From: Butyrivibrio sp. CAG:318
GTDB lineage: Bacteria > Bacillota > Clostridia > Lachnospirales > Lachnospiraceae
Reading direction: 5' to 3'
Length of the DNA stretch: 64,000 nucleotides
NCBI GenBank assembly: GCA_000431815.1
Contig: FR889258.1
Location: forward strand, 1-64,000
In this document: one piece after another, positions 43,578-51,244 of the stretch
Layout of the letters: each line of letters starts with the position of its first letter
Numbering within the stretch: the first letter of the stretch is position 1
Program-made: the position numbers and the translations under genes
Notes under the pieces: model-generated
Told to the model about the DNA's origin: nothing
The model's input: only the letters and a program-made list of their open reading frames with translations
Database searches by the model: none

Positions 43578-44255
43578 TCATCCTTTAATAACATTGTATC
43601 TGACATCATAGTCATATGTATCTATGCCCTCTTTGCGCTTTAAGAAACGCACGATGACATATGTGAGCGGCGTGCAGATTATCTCATAACATACCTTGAA
43701 AAGATACTGGAAAAGTATCATCTGCAATACAACTTTGGTATCCATGGTTCCGAGAAATGATATCGTGACAAAAATCACCGAATCAAAACCTTCTCCCACA
43801 AGTGTCGAGAGGATCGTGCGCACCCACAATTTCCGGCCGCCCGTTCTGACCTTAAGTTTGGAGAGGATCATTGAATTGGAAAATTCTCCGAACAGATATC
43901 CCGCAAAAGAAGCAAGCGCTACTCTCGGTGTCGTACCAAGCACTGTTGCAAACGCCTCCTGGTTCTGCCAGTATTCCGGATGCGGAAGTGCTATTGTCAG
44001 CATGTATACCGCTACCGCGAAGAAGCTGCATCCGAATCCCAGCCAGATAATTATTCTGGCGCGTCTGAATCCGTAAACTTCTGTAAAAATATCCCCGAAA
44101 ATATATGTCACAGGGAATAATACCACTGCGGCCGGAAGTGTAATATTCGATGACACTGCCCACATCTTACCTGCTACCAGATTGGAAAGCAGAAGGCATG
44201 TAACATAGATGATACCTATGCACATAAAAGTTTTTGTAACATTTTTGTTGTCCAT
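43578..44255 (-). CDS. Queuosine precursor transporter (YhhQ/VUT family)
   Basis: The 225-residue inner-membrane protein has six helices with the family features CLLLSNLVAGKMWAV, VTYIFGDIFTEVYGFRRAR, ASFAGYLFGEFSNSMILSKL and VGEGFDSVIFVTISF. Members import 7-deazapurine precursors such as preQ0 or preQ1. The ATG follows AAGGAGG. It is the first gene behind a preQ1-I riboswitch and is paired with queF, so import followed by reduction of preQ0 is the likely pathway. Confidence 0.92.
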   Translation of the reverse strand: MDNKNVTKTFMCIGIIYVTCLLLSNLVAGKMWAVSSNITLPAAVVLFPVTYIFGDIFTEVYGFRRARIIIWLGFGCSFFAVAVYMLTIALPHPEYWQNQEAFATVLGTTPRVALASFAGYLFGEFSNSMILSKLKVRTGGRKLWVRTILSTLVGEGFDSVIFVTISFLGTMDTKVVLQMILFQYLFKVCYEIICTPLTYVIVRFLKRKEGIDTYDYDVRYNVIKG

Positions 44256-44273
44256 AAATTCCTCCTTGAAAAT

Positions 44274-44300
44274 AAAAAAAGCTTTGCAAAACACAAAGCT
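44274..44300 (-). terminator. Expression-platform terminator of the preQ1 riboswitch
   Basis: AGCTTTG (minus, 44300-44294) pairs with CAAAGCT (44286-44280) over a seven-base loop and is followed by UUUUUUU. It lies between the aptamer and the queT ribosome-binding site. Confidence 0.85.
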
Positions 44301-44358
44301 ATCATTCAACATATTCATTTCTTCCGGGGATCTGGTTAGAATTATGTTAAAAAATAGT

Positions 44359-44400
44359 CCTGGTTTTACTTAACGACAGGATGGTACAATCGAACTGTCG
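44359..44400 (-). promoter_or_regulatory. preQ1-I riboswitch aptamer
   Basis: The minus strand gives P1 as CGACAG/CTGTCG, a loop with TACC, and an A-rich tail TTAAGTAAAACCAGG. The tail closely matches the class I preQ1 aptamer (compare TTAACAAAACAAGG of the Thermoanaerobacter example), and CC in the loop can pair with the tail GG in the pseudoknot. Its position ahead of queT-queF supports the call. Confidence 0.85.
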
Positions 44401-44420
44401 GCATCAATAATGCGTCCTTA

Positions 44421-44448
44421 ATTATAACATCAGCCGCACAAATGTCAA
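44421..44448 (-). promoter_or_regulatory. Consensus promoter of queT-queF within a hairpin
   Basis: Minus-strand TTGACA (44443-44448) and TATAAT (44421-44426), both perfect, are 16 bases apart. The -35 box lies in the loop of the hairpin GCCGCACAAA/TTTGTGCGGC (44433-44442 with 44453-44462) that follows the upstream lipoprotein gene. Confidence 0.75.
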
Positions 44449-44467
44449 TGATTTTGTGCGGCCGATG

Positions 44468-45544
44468 TTACATATATTTATTCCAGTTACTTTTTTCTCC
44501 CGCCCACTCAATATATGCAAAAAAACCATTCTTGCACGGATAATGTTCTCCGTCATTTCTTAAGATTACATTGTCATTCATTTTCTGTATCAAAGCATCC
44601 TTCTCCTCATCGCTCAATGCCGCACAGACTGCGTCGGTGGCAAGCATAACCTCGTCAAACTCCATCGCCTTGGATGCATAATATCCATCATCTTTAAGCG
44701 GAACATCGGTATGCATATAATGTTCGTACAATACCCGCGGGTAATCAGCCGTTTCCGACAGGTCCTTCGCTTCGGGAATTGTCTGTATAATCGTATCAAA
44801 CATCGCATCGCCGGTATCATACAGCATAATGGTGTACGGCGACACCATATATTTAAACTGCGCATTCCTGTACAATGTAACAGTATCATCAGATACATCA
44901 TATTCCATGCTCATAAATATCTCAAACTGTTCACACCTTTGAATGACATTATCGGCAATTTTCTTCGCCTCTCCCGTGTATTCTGAGTTTTTAAGCAGTT
45001 CATACCATTTACTTTGTGTGCCACGGCAGGCAATACTGTTATAGAACTGACTCAGATAATATGTTCCCCACTTCTCGTTTTTTCTTTTGACCGACTTATA
45101 TACTATCGTGTCCAGAATCTCCCTTCTCTCACTGTCCGATAATCCGTCATATGCTGCATCCTGTGAGAGAAGCATCTCATCAAAGTCCATTCTTCTTAAC
45201 ATACGTTCCACGGCGTCCGAAACTTCATCCGTATATCCAACCGTTACACCGGACTGCGTGTTACCGAATGTGTCCATATAATGCTTGTACACCGCTTCGC
45301 CATAATCACCCCTCGCAAGAAGCTCTGCTATTTCGGCGCATCCGCCGCTCCATCTTTCAAGCACCTCATCAGGCAGCTCATTCCATTCGATTCTCTGTCC
45401 GTCCTCCGCTGCATACTCTAGCCCCGCATTGTACAAGTCGCCCAGTGACTTTGTTTTGGTTTCCGTGCTCTGCGAGGAAGCAACGCAGCCCGTTGCCAGT
45501 AATGTTATCAGCAGAAAAACAGCCAATACGTTAAATTTTCTCAT
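44468..45544 (-). CDS. Lipoprotein with internal duplication, unknown function
   Basis: The 358-residue protein has a signal peptide with lipobox LLATGC, so it should be lipid-anchored. I recognise no family. The mature part contains two related segments of roughly 90-130 residues: YKHYMDTFG with FDEMLLSQDAAYDGLSDSER and SKWYELL, against YEHYMHTD with FDEVMLATDAVCAALSDEEK and SNWNKYM. This points to an internal duplication of a helical module. It is transcribed toward queT and separated from the divergent MATE gene by about 175 bases. Confidence 0.75.
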   Translation of the reverse strand: MRKFNVLAVFLLITLLATGCVASSQSTETKTKSLGDLYNAGLEYAAEDGQRIEWNELPDEVLERWSGGCAEIAELLARGDYGEAVYKHYMDTFGNTQSGVTVGYTDEVSDAVERMLRRMDFDEMLLSQDAAYDGLSDSERREILDTIVYKSVKRKNEKWGTYYLSQFYNSIACRGTQSKWYELLKNSEYTGEAKKIADNVIQRCEQFEIFMSMEYDVSDDTVTLYRNAQFKYMVSPYTIMLYDTGDAMFDTIIQTIPEAKDLSETADYPRVLYEHYMHTDVPLKDDGYYASKAMEFDEVMLATDAVCAALSDEEKDALIQKMNDNVILRNDGEHYPCKNGFFAYIEWAGEKSNWNKYM

Positions 45545-45651
45545 AAGTCCCTCCTTGTATATCTGATTATATTAAATCATACCGCACCTCCCGCGTCAAC
45601 AACTGGCTGAAAACTTAACATTTTCGTAACAATTTCCCGCCGTCATCCGAC

Positions 45652-45680
45652 TTGACTAAAAACATTCCGCTATCTATAAT
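45652..45680 (+). promoter_or_regulatory. Promoter of the MATE pseudogene
   Basis: TTGACT (45652-45657) and TATAAT (45675-45680) are spaced by 17 bases, about 40 bases before the start codon. Confidence 0.6.
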
Positions 45681-45720
45681 ACTTTTTAACAGACATTTAT
45701 TTACAAGAAGGTTTTCCTAT

Positions 45721-47061
45721 ATGTATCGTGACTTAACCAAAGGGAAAATATCATCAACACTTATTCTGTTTGCCCTGCCAATGATTGGCGGCAACCTTTT
45801 ACAGCAATTCTACAATATCGCCGACACGCTCATCGTCGGACGGGTAATCGGGCGCAACGCGCTCGCAGCGGTCGGCTCGGCATACACGCTCATGACATTT
45901 CTGACATCGGTTTTTCTGGGTCTTTCGATGGGCTCCGGCGCACTTTTTTCCATATATTACGGCCAGAATAGAAAAGACCGGCTCCGCCTTGCCATACTTC
46001 ACTCGCTCGTGCTTATCATGGCTGTGACACTGTTGGTCAACATTCTGGTATTTGTATTTTTAGACCCGATACTCACATTTATGCGTGTTCCGGACAAGGT
46101 AAGACCGAATATGAAAATATATCTTGAAATAATTTTTGCGGGACTTATCGCCACATCCTTATACAACTACTGCTCATGTATGTTACGCGCACTCGGCAAC
46201 TCGTTGGCACCTCTTGTATTCCTCGGAATATCGTCAGTGGTCAATATCGGACTTGACCTGCTTTTTATCGCCGTATTCAGGATGGGTGTCAAAGGCGCTG
46301 CGGCCGCAACTGTAATTGCACAGTACATATCAGCTGTTGGTATATTATTATACACTATTATGAAATGCAGGGAGTTCCTTCCGGGACGGAACGACAGGCA
46401 TTATAATCCGGGAATTCTCAAAGAAATAACGAAAATGTCATCGCTCACCTGCGTCCAGCAGTCGGTCATGAATTTCGGCATACTCATGGTGCAGGGACTT
46501 GTAAACAGCTTCGGGCCGGTAACGATGGCAGCTTTTGCCGCCGCAGTCAAGATTGACACGTTTGCGTACCTGCCGGTACAGGATTTCGGCAACGCATTTT
46601 CGACCTTTGTAGCGCAGAATTACGGTGCCGGACAGCATGAAAGGATCAGACGCGGAACCAAAGAAGCCTTCGGCCTTTCGATGGTATTCTGTATCGTTAT
46701 TTCCGCGGTTGTATTTATTTTTGCAAGACAGCTTATGGGAATATTTGTGAAAGCGGATGAGATTGACGTAATCGTATCCGGCGTAAGGTATCTGAGAATA
46801 GAAGGAGCCTTCTATATAGGTATCGGCTAGCTTTTCCTGTTGTACGGATATTTCAGGGCTATCAAAAAAGCCGGCATGTCAGTCGTACTCACAGTCATAT
46901 CGCTCGGCATGCGCGTCCTTCTCGCCTATGTTTTGGCATATTTTATAGGCGAGACAGGCATCTGGATGTCGATTCCGATTGGCTGGATACTTGCTGACAT
47001 TACCGGCATTATATGCATCGGCGCCATCCGCCCTGACGGTAACGGAAATAAGATATCATAA
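45721..47061 (+). pseudogene. MATE-family efflux transporter, broken by in-frame amber codon
   Basis: The frame codes for a full-length MATE drug/sodium antiporter of about 446 residues: LPMIGGNLLQQFYNIADTLI near the start, MLRALGNSLAPLVFLG, and the second-half repeat LTCVQQSVMNFGILMVQGLV. Codon 370 is TAG (46828-46830), in the segment EGAFYIGIG-stop-LFLLYGYFRA. The frame then continues open for 76 codons with normal MATE sequence to its natural stop. The first 369 residues lack the last membrane helices. It could be a pseudogene, a strain-level nonsense mutation, a read-through site or a base-calling error. Its 3' end overlaps the convergent MATE gene by 53 bases. Confidence 0.85.
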
Positions 47062-48352
47062 ATCCTATCGTCCAGCCAACTCCGCTGGCCCACATGATGA
47101 CGTAGCCCTTCGTGATATCCGCCAGAATGTATACAAGTGCAACCCTGAAAACAAGATTGATAAGACTTTGCGCAAGGAACCATTTTTTGTCCCCGGCGCC
47201 CCTTAAGATTGCCGCCGTGACATTCATCATTCCCATCATAAAATACTGTAACGAGATAATGGACAGATATTCGGTTCCGACATGAATCGCAGCAGCTCCG
47301 TCATCCGCATCCATAAAAAGTCCTATAACACTCTCGGAGCCGAAATGCAGCCATATTCCGAGTGCGACACCGATTGCCGCCGCCATTATAAGTCCGGTCC
47401 TGTATCCCTTCTTAACACGGTCGAACTTACCCGCTCCGATATTCTGGGCGGTGAATGTGGACACAGCATTACCGACATTTACCATCGGCACGATTACAAG
47501 GTTATCGATTTTGATTGCCGCCGTATATCCGGCTAAGAAATCCGAACCGAAACGGTTGACAACCGACTGTATGAGCAGAAGGCCGATTGATACGATGGAC
47601 TGCTGTATGACCGTAGGAATCGCCATGCTTACCATTTTCTTCAAAAGTCCCGGACTGAATCTGTCATAACGTTCACATTGCATTCCGCGAATCTTATGTA
47701 TCAATACAATAAATGATATTATTGCCGAAACAGCCTGCGCTATAAGCGTCGCCCATGCCGCACCGGCTACGCCCCATTCAAATTTCCACACGAACAGAAT
47801 ATCAAGCCCGATGTTAAGCACCGAAGAGAAAATAAGGAACACAAGCGGTTTCGCCGAATCACCGAGTGCATTGAACACCGCGTTGAATGCGTTGTACATG
47901 AAAAGGAAAGCGAAACCGAGAAAATATATTTTAAGATATTTATCTGCTTCTTCGTATACATCCGACGGCGTGTGCATCCACTTAAGAATATTGCCGGAAA
48001 GCATGAATCCTATCGTGCTCAGTATAAGACTGAACGCAAATATGGCAATGAGTGCCGTGGAAATAGAACTCTTGACATCTTTCATACGGCCGGCGCCGAA
48101 CAACTGCGATATGATAACCGAGCATCCTATACCGGTTCCTATCGCCACCATTACAAAAAGAGTGGTGATTGAGTTGGAAGCACCTACGGCCGCGAGCGCA
48201 TCCGGGCCTAAGAATTTACCGACGATCACCGAGTCGGCAATATTATAAAACTGCTGGAACAGATTGCCGAGAATCATCGGAATGGCAAAAATTATCAGTT
48301 CTTTGGCTGGATTCCCGCTTATCATGCTTCCCTTTACGGATTTGTTATTCAT
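47009..48352 (-). CDS. MATE-family efflux transporter
   Basis: The intact 447-residue transporter has the two six-helix halves of the family: IPMILGNLFQQFYNIADSVI, LGPDALAAVGASNSITTLFV, FNALGDSAKPLVFLIFSS and, in the second half, IPTVIQQSIVSIGLLLIQSV and AILRGAGDKKWFLAQSL. It is related to the disrupted convergent gene but clearly diverged from it, so they are not a recent duplicate. The C-terminus (YRQGGWRRCI) lies in the part that overlaps the opposite gene. Its start overlaps the end of the EamA gene by four bases, so both are one transcript. Confidence 0.94.
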   Translation of the reverse strand: MNNKSVKGSMISGNPAKELIIFAIPMILGNLFQQFYNIADSVIVGKFLGPDALAAVGASNSITTLFVMVAIGTGIGCSVIISQLFGAGRMKDVKSSISTALIAIFAFSLILSTIGFMLSGNILKWMHTPSDVYEEADKYLKIYFLGFAFLFMYNAFNAVFNALGDSAKPLVFLIFSSVLNIGLDILFVWKFEWGVAGAAWATLIAQAVSAIISFIVLIHKIRGMQCERYDRFSPGLLKKMVSMAIPTVIQQSIVSIGLLLIQSVVNRFGSDFLAGYTAAIKIDNLVIVPMVNVGNAVSTFTAQNIGAGKFDRVKKGYRTGLIMAAAIGVALGIWLHFGSESVIGLFMDADDGAAAIHVGTEYLSIISLQYFMMGMMNVTAAILRGAGDKKWFLAQSLINLVFRVALVYILADITKGYVIMWASGVGWTIGFMISYFRYRQGGWRRCI

Positions 48353-49224
48353 GAGGCTGCCTCCTTTTTGTCTTTTTCTTTAATATACCACCACTTGAAT
48401 ATGGCACTACCTATTATTATAATATAACCTATTACACTGAATATGTCAGGCATCTGACCTAAGAATATGAATCCCAACAATGCCGCAAAAATAACCTGCG
48501 TATAGTCGAATACCGAAATCTCCTTCGCCGGTGCTTTGGTATATGCCTTGGTAATTGAAAGCTGTCCGCCGGCTGCCGATGCCCCTGCAAGCAGCAGGAA
48601 TATGAGCTGTATGGCACTCATCGGCTCATACTCTATTATCATAAAAGGCAATGTCACAATACATGAAAATACCGAGAAAAACATGACTATAACCGGGCCT
48701 CTCTCACCGCTCTGGCCTAATTTTCTGACAAAAGTATACGCAACACCCGCGCCGAATCCGCCGCATACCCCGATGAGGGCATATACAAACTGCATATTCA
48801 TGGACGGCTTAACAACAAAAACCGCTCCGGCAAATGCCGCCGCAACGCATATCCACTCGATTATGTTTGCTTTTTCTTTGAGTATAAAATAAGACATTAT
48901 AATTGCAAAGAAAGGTGACAGCTTGTTAAGTATATTGGCGTCCGCTATGTTGAGCCTGTCGACCGCATAGAAATTACATATGAGTCCGACGGTTCCAAAG
49001 AAGCTTCTTAAGAAAAGTCCCGGAATACTCTGCTTATGAATCCTGAGCTTCTCTTCGCTTCTAAGAAGCATGACCACTGATATAACCGCTGCCACCGCAT
49101 TTCTGAAAAAAGCTTTCTGCATTGTCGGCAGGTCGCCGGCAAGCCTTACGAAAAACGACATTAAGGCGAAAAAGAATCCCGCCAGTATGATAAATAAAAT
49201 TCCCTGATGTTTCTTTACTGACAT
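48349..49224 (-). CDS. EamA-domain (DMT superfamily) transporter
   Basis: The 291-residue protein has ten membrane helices in two EamA repeats. Repeat 1 has FFALMSFFVRLAGDLPTMQK, FRNAVAAVISVVML and ILNKLSPFFAIIMSYFILKE; repeat 2 has LLAGASAAGGQLSITKAYTK and FDYTQVIFAALLGFIFLGQM. Members export metabolites, amino acids or nucleotide precursors; the substrate here is unknown. It is the first gene of a two-gene transcript with the MATE transporter, driven by its own promoter. Confidence 0.92.
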   Translation of the reverse strand: MSVKKHQGILFIILAGFFFALMSFFVRLAGDLPTMQKAFFRNAVAAVISVVMLLRSEEKLRIHKQSIPGLFLRSFFGTVGLICNFYAVDRLNIADANILNKLSPFFAIIMSYFILKEKANIIEWICVAAAFAGAVFVVKPSMNMQFVYALIGVCGGFGAGVAYTFVRKLGQSGERGPVIVMFFSVFSCIVTLPFMIIEYEPMSAIQLIFLLLAGASAAGGQLSITKAYTKAPAKEISVFDYTQVIFAALLGFIFLGQMPDIFSVIGYIIIIGSAIFKWWYIKEKDKKEAAS

Positions 49225-49256
49225 AAAACTAATCTCCGTTCTGACTTCAATTAGCT

Positions 49257-49284
49257 ATTATACCACAAAAGAATCAAAACTCAA
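49257..49284 (-). promoter_or_regulatory. Promoter of the EamA-MATE transcript
   Basis: Minus-strand TTGAGT (49279-49284) and TATAAT (49257-49262) are 16 bases apart, about 33 bases before the EamA start codon. Confidence 0.55.
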
Positions 49285-49373
49285 TCTACAATTCAGCCAC
49301 CGTTTCACTAAGCGGTTTTCTGTCCGAATGCTGTGGTATCGGCTCGTTAATATATAATTCTGTTTGTCAACAT

Positions 49374-49415
49374 AAAAAAAGCACAGTCAATGAATTTATC
49401 ATTCACTGACTGTGC
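49374..49415 (-). terminator. Intrinsic terminator of cstA
   Basis: GCACAGTCA (49381-49389) pairs with TGACTGTGC (49407-49415), extended by an inner TGAAT/ATTCA stem after one mismatch, and is followed on the minus strand by seven U residues. Confidence 0.85.
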
Positions 49416-49437
49416 CATATAAATCGCATATATAAAT

Positions 49438-51114
49438 TTATGCTTCCTGCTTCTTAGCGGTAAACAGTTTTCTAAGGCATCCGACTGCCACGCATATTCC
49501 GAGTACCATAAGCAGAGCCGCGATAATCAGCTGGAGACCTTCCGAAAGGAACGTCGCGCTGTGCGCCGCAATTGCCCGAACGAGTGCGATTGTTTTCTGG
49601 ACAAGTGCCGTAAATGTTACGGCGAGCATCGCAAACATCGGAACGTAAAGTGTCCATCCTGTTCTGCCTGTCGTCTTAAGGAATACGGAAAGTGTTATAA
49701 GTACAAGCGCCGCGAGGAGCTGGTTAGCCGAACCGAATAACGGCCAGACCTTGCTGTAGCCGCCCATTGCAAGCAGATAACCTATTACGAGGGTGATTAC
49801 CGTTGCAAAATATTTATTCGTAAGGACTTTGACAAGAGGATTCTTTGAATCTCCGGCAAAAATCTCCTGAAATGACATTCTTCCGATTCGCGCCACGGAA
49901 TCAAGTGATGTAAGGGCAAGTGCCGATACACACATCGTCATGAATACAGTGGCGATAGTATTGCTTACGCCGAGCTTCTCAAGGAATCCGGCAACACCCG
50001 ATGAGAAAATCGCAAAAGGTGTTCCGTCAGGCTTCGTGCCGTTTACGGCAACCGAACCTACAACAACAAGTGCCACGATGCCGAGCAATGACTCAAAAAG
50101 CATCGCACCGAAGCCGATAAACGGCATATCCTTCTCGTTGCTTACGGTCTTTGAAGACGTTCCTGATGACACAAGGCTGTGGAAGCCCGAAACAGCACCG
50201 CACGCTATTGTTACAAACAATGTCGGGAACAGATATGAATCATTAACCTTAAAACCGTTAAACGCATTAAGATTCATTGACGGATGAGCCACTAACACAC
50301 CGATTACCGCGCCGCCTATCATGCCGAGCAGCATAAAAGTAGTCAGATAATCCCTTGGCTGCATCATCAGCCACATAGGCAATATTGATGCAAAGAAAAG
50401 ATATGCCATTACGATAAATACCCATGTCTGTTTTGTCGCATATATCGGCAGATTCATGCCAAGAGCAAACATACCTATAAGAAGTGCGATGGCAATTATC
50501 GCTTTCATCCATTCTTTTAACTTGTCTCCGGTAAATTTAATTATAACACCGAGGATAATCGCAACTCCGATAAACATCATTGATATTGAGCCCGCTGATG
50601 CATTGGCAAATAACTGTTCGTCGGCAACGCCGTCGCCGAGGCCTTTTGCATTAAAAGTTCCGGCAACCATGTCGGTAAATGCCGCTATAACAAGAAGTGT
50701 GAACAGCCAGCAGAAAATCATAAAAAGTTTCCGGCCTATCTTGCCTATGTATTTCTCAACGATCATTCCTATTGATTTGCCTTCGTTCTTGACGGAAGCA
50801 TAGAGCGAACCGAAATCCTGTACAGCTCCGAAGAAAATACCTCCGACTAACAGCCAGAGAAGCACCGGAACCCAGCCAAACACGCTCGCGAGTATCGGTC
50901 CCGTAACAGGTCCTGCTCCCGCTATCGACGAGAACTGGTGCGAAAAAACAGTAAATTTGGATGACGGGACATAATCCACTCCGTCCTCCTTGGTATAAGC
51001 CGGTGTCTTTGCCTTAGGATCTATACCCCATTTGCGCGCAAGCCATCTTCCGTAGAAAATATATGCGGCTGCAAGAACCACTATACCGATCAGAATAATA
51101 ACCAAGCCATTCAT
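49438..51114 (-). CDS. CstA-family peptide/pyruvate transporter (carbon starvation protein A)
   Basis: The 558-residue protein has about 15 membrane helices with family segments YFYGRWLARKWGI-like at the start, FSSIAGAGPVTGPILASVFG, GAVQDFGSLYASV, FGAMLFESLLGIVALVVVG and LTSLDSVARIGRMSFQEIF. CstA-type transporters import peptides or pyruvate when carbon is short. The ATG at 51114 follows AAAGGAAAG; the longer frame starts within that site. It stands alone, with a strong terminator. The C-terminal extension (after residue 460) is typical of the short Gram-positive form. Confidence 0.92.
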   Translation of the reverse strand: MNGLVIILIGIVVLAAAYIFYGRWLARKWGIDPKAKTPAYTKEDGVDYVPSSKFTVFSHQFSSIAGAGPVTGPILASVFGWVPVLLWLLVGGIFFGAVQDFGSLYASVKNEGKSIGMIVEKYIGKIGRKLFMIFCWLFTLLVIAAFTDMVAGTFNAKGLGDGVADEQLFANASAGSISMMFIGVAIILGVIIKFTGDKLKEWMKAIIAIALLIGMFALGMNLPIYATKQTWVFIVMAYLFFASILPMWLMMQPRDYLTTFMLLGMIGGAVIGVLVAHPSMNLNAFNGFKVNDSYLFPTLFVTIACGAVSGFHSLVSSGTSSKTVSNEKDMPFIGFGAMLFESLLGIVALVVVGSVAVNGTKPDGTPFAIFSSGVAGFLEKLGVSNTIATVFMTMCVSALALTSLDSVARIGRMSFQEIFAGDSKNPLVKVLTNKYFATVITLVIGYLLAMGGYSKVWPLFGSANQLLAALVLITLSVFLKTTGRTGWTLYVPMFAMLAVTFTALVQKTIALVRAIAAHSATFLSEGLQLIIAALLMVLGICVAVGCLRKLFTAKKQEA

Positions 51115-51244
51115 TGTATCTCTTTCCTTTCCCATATCAGCTATTACACAAAAGGAACCTACATCTCCGCTGCCACTTCTTCACGTTACGAAAACATACG
51201 TTCCTGTTACCAGTGCTGATATTTAACTGCTGATATACTAGCAC

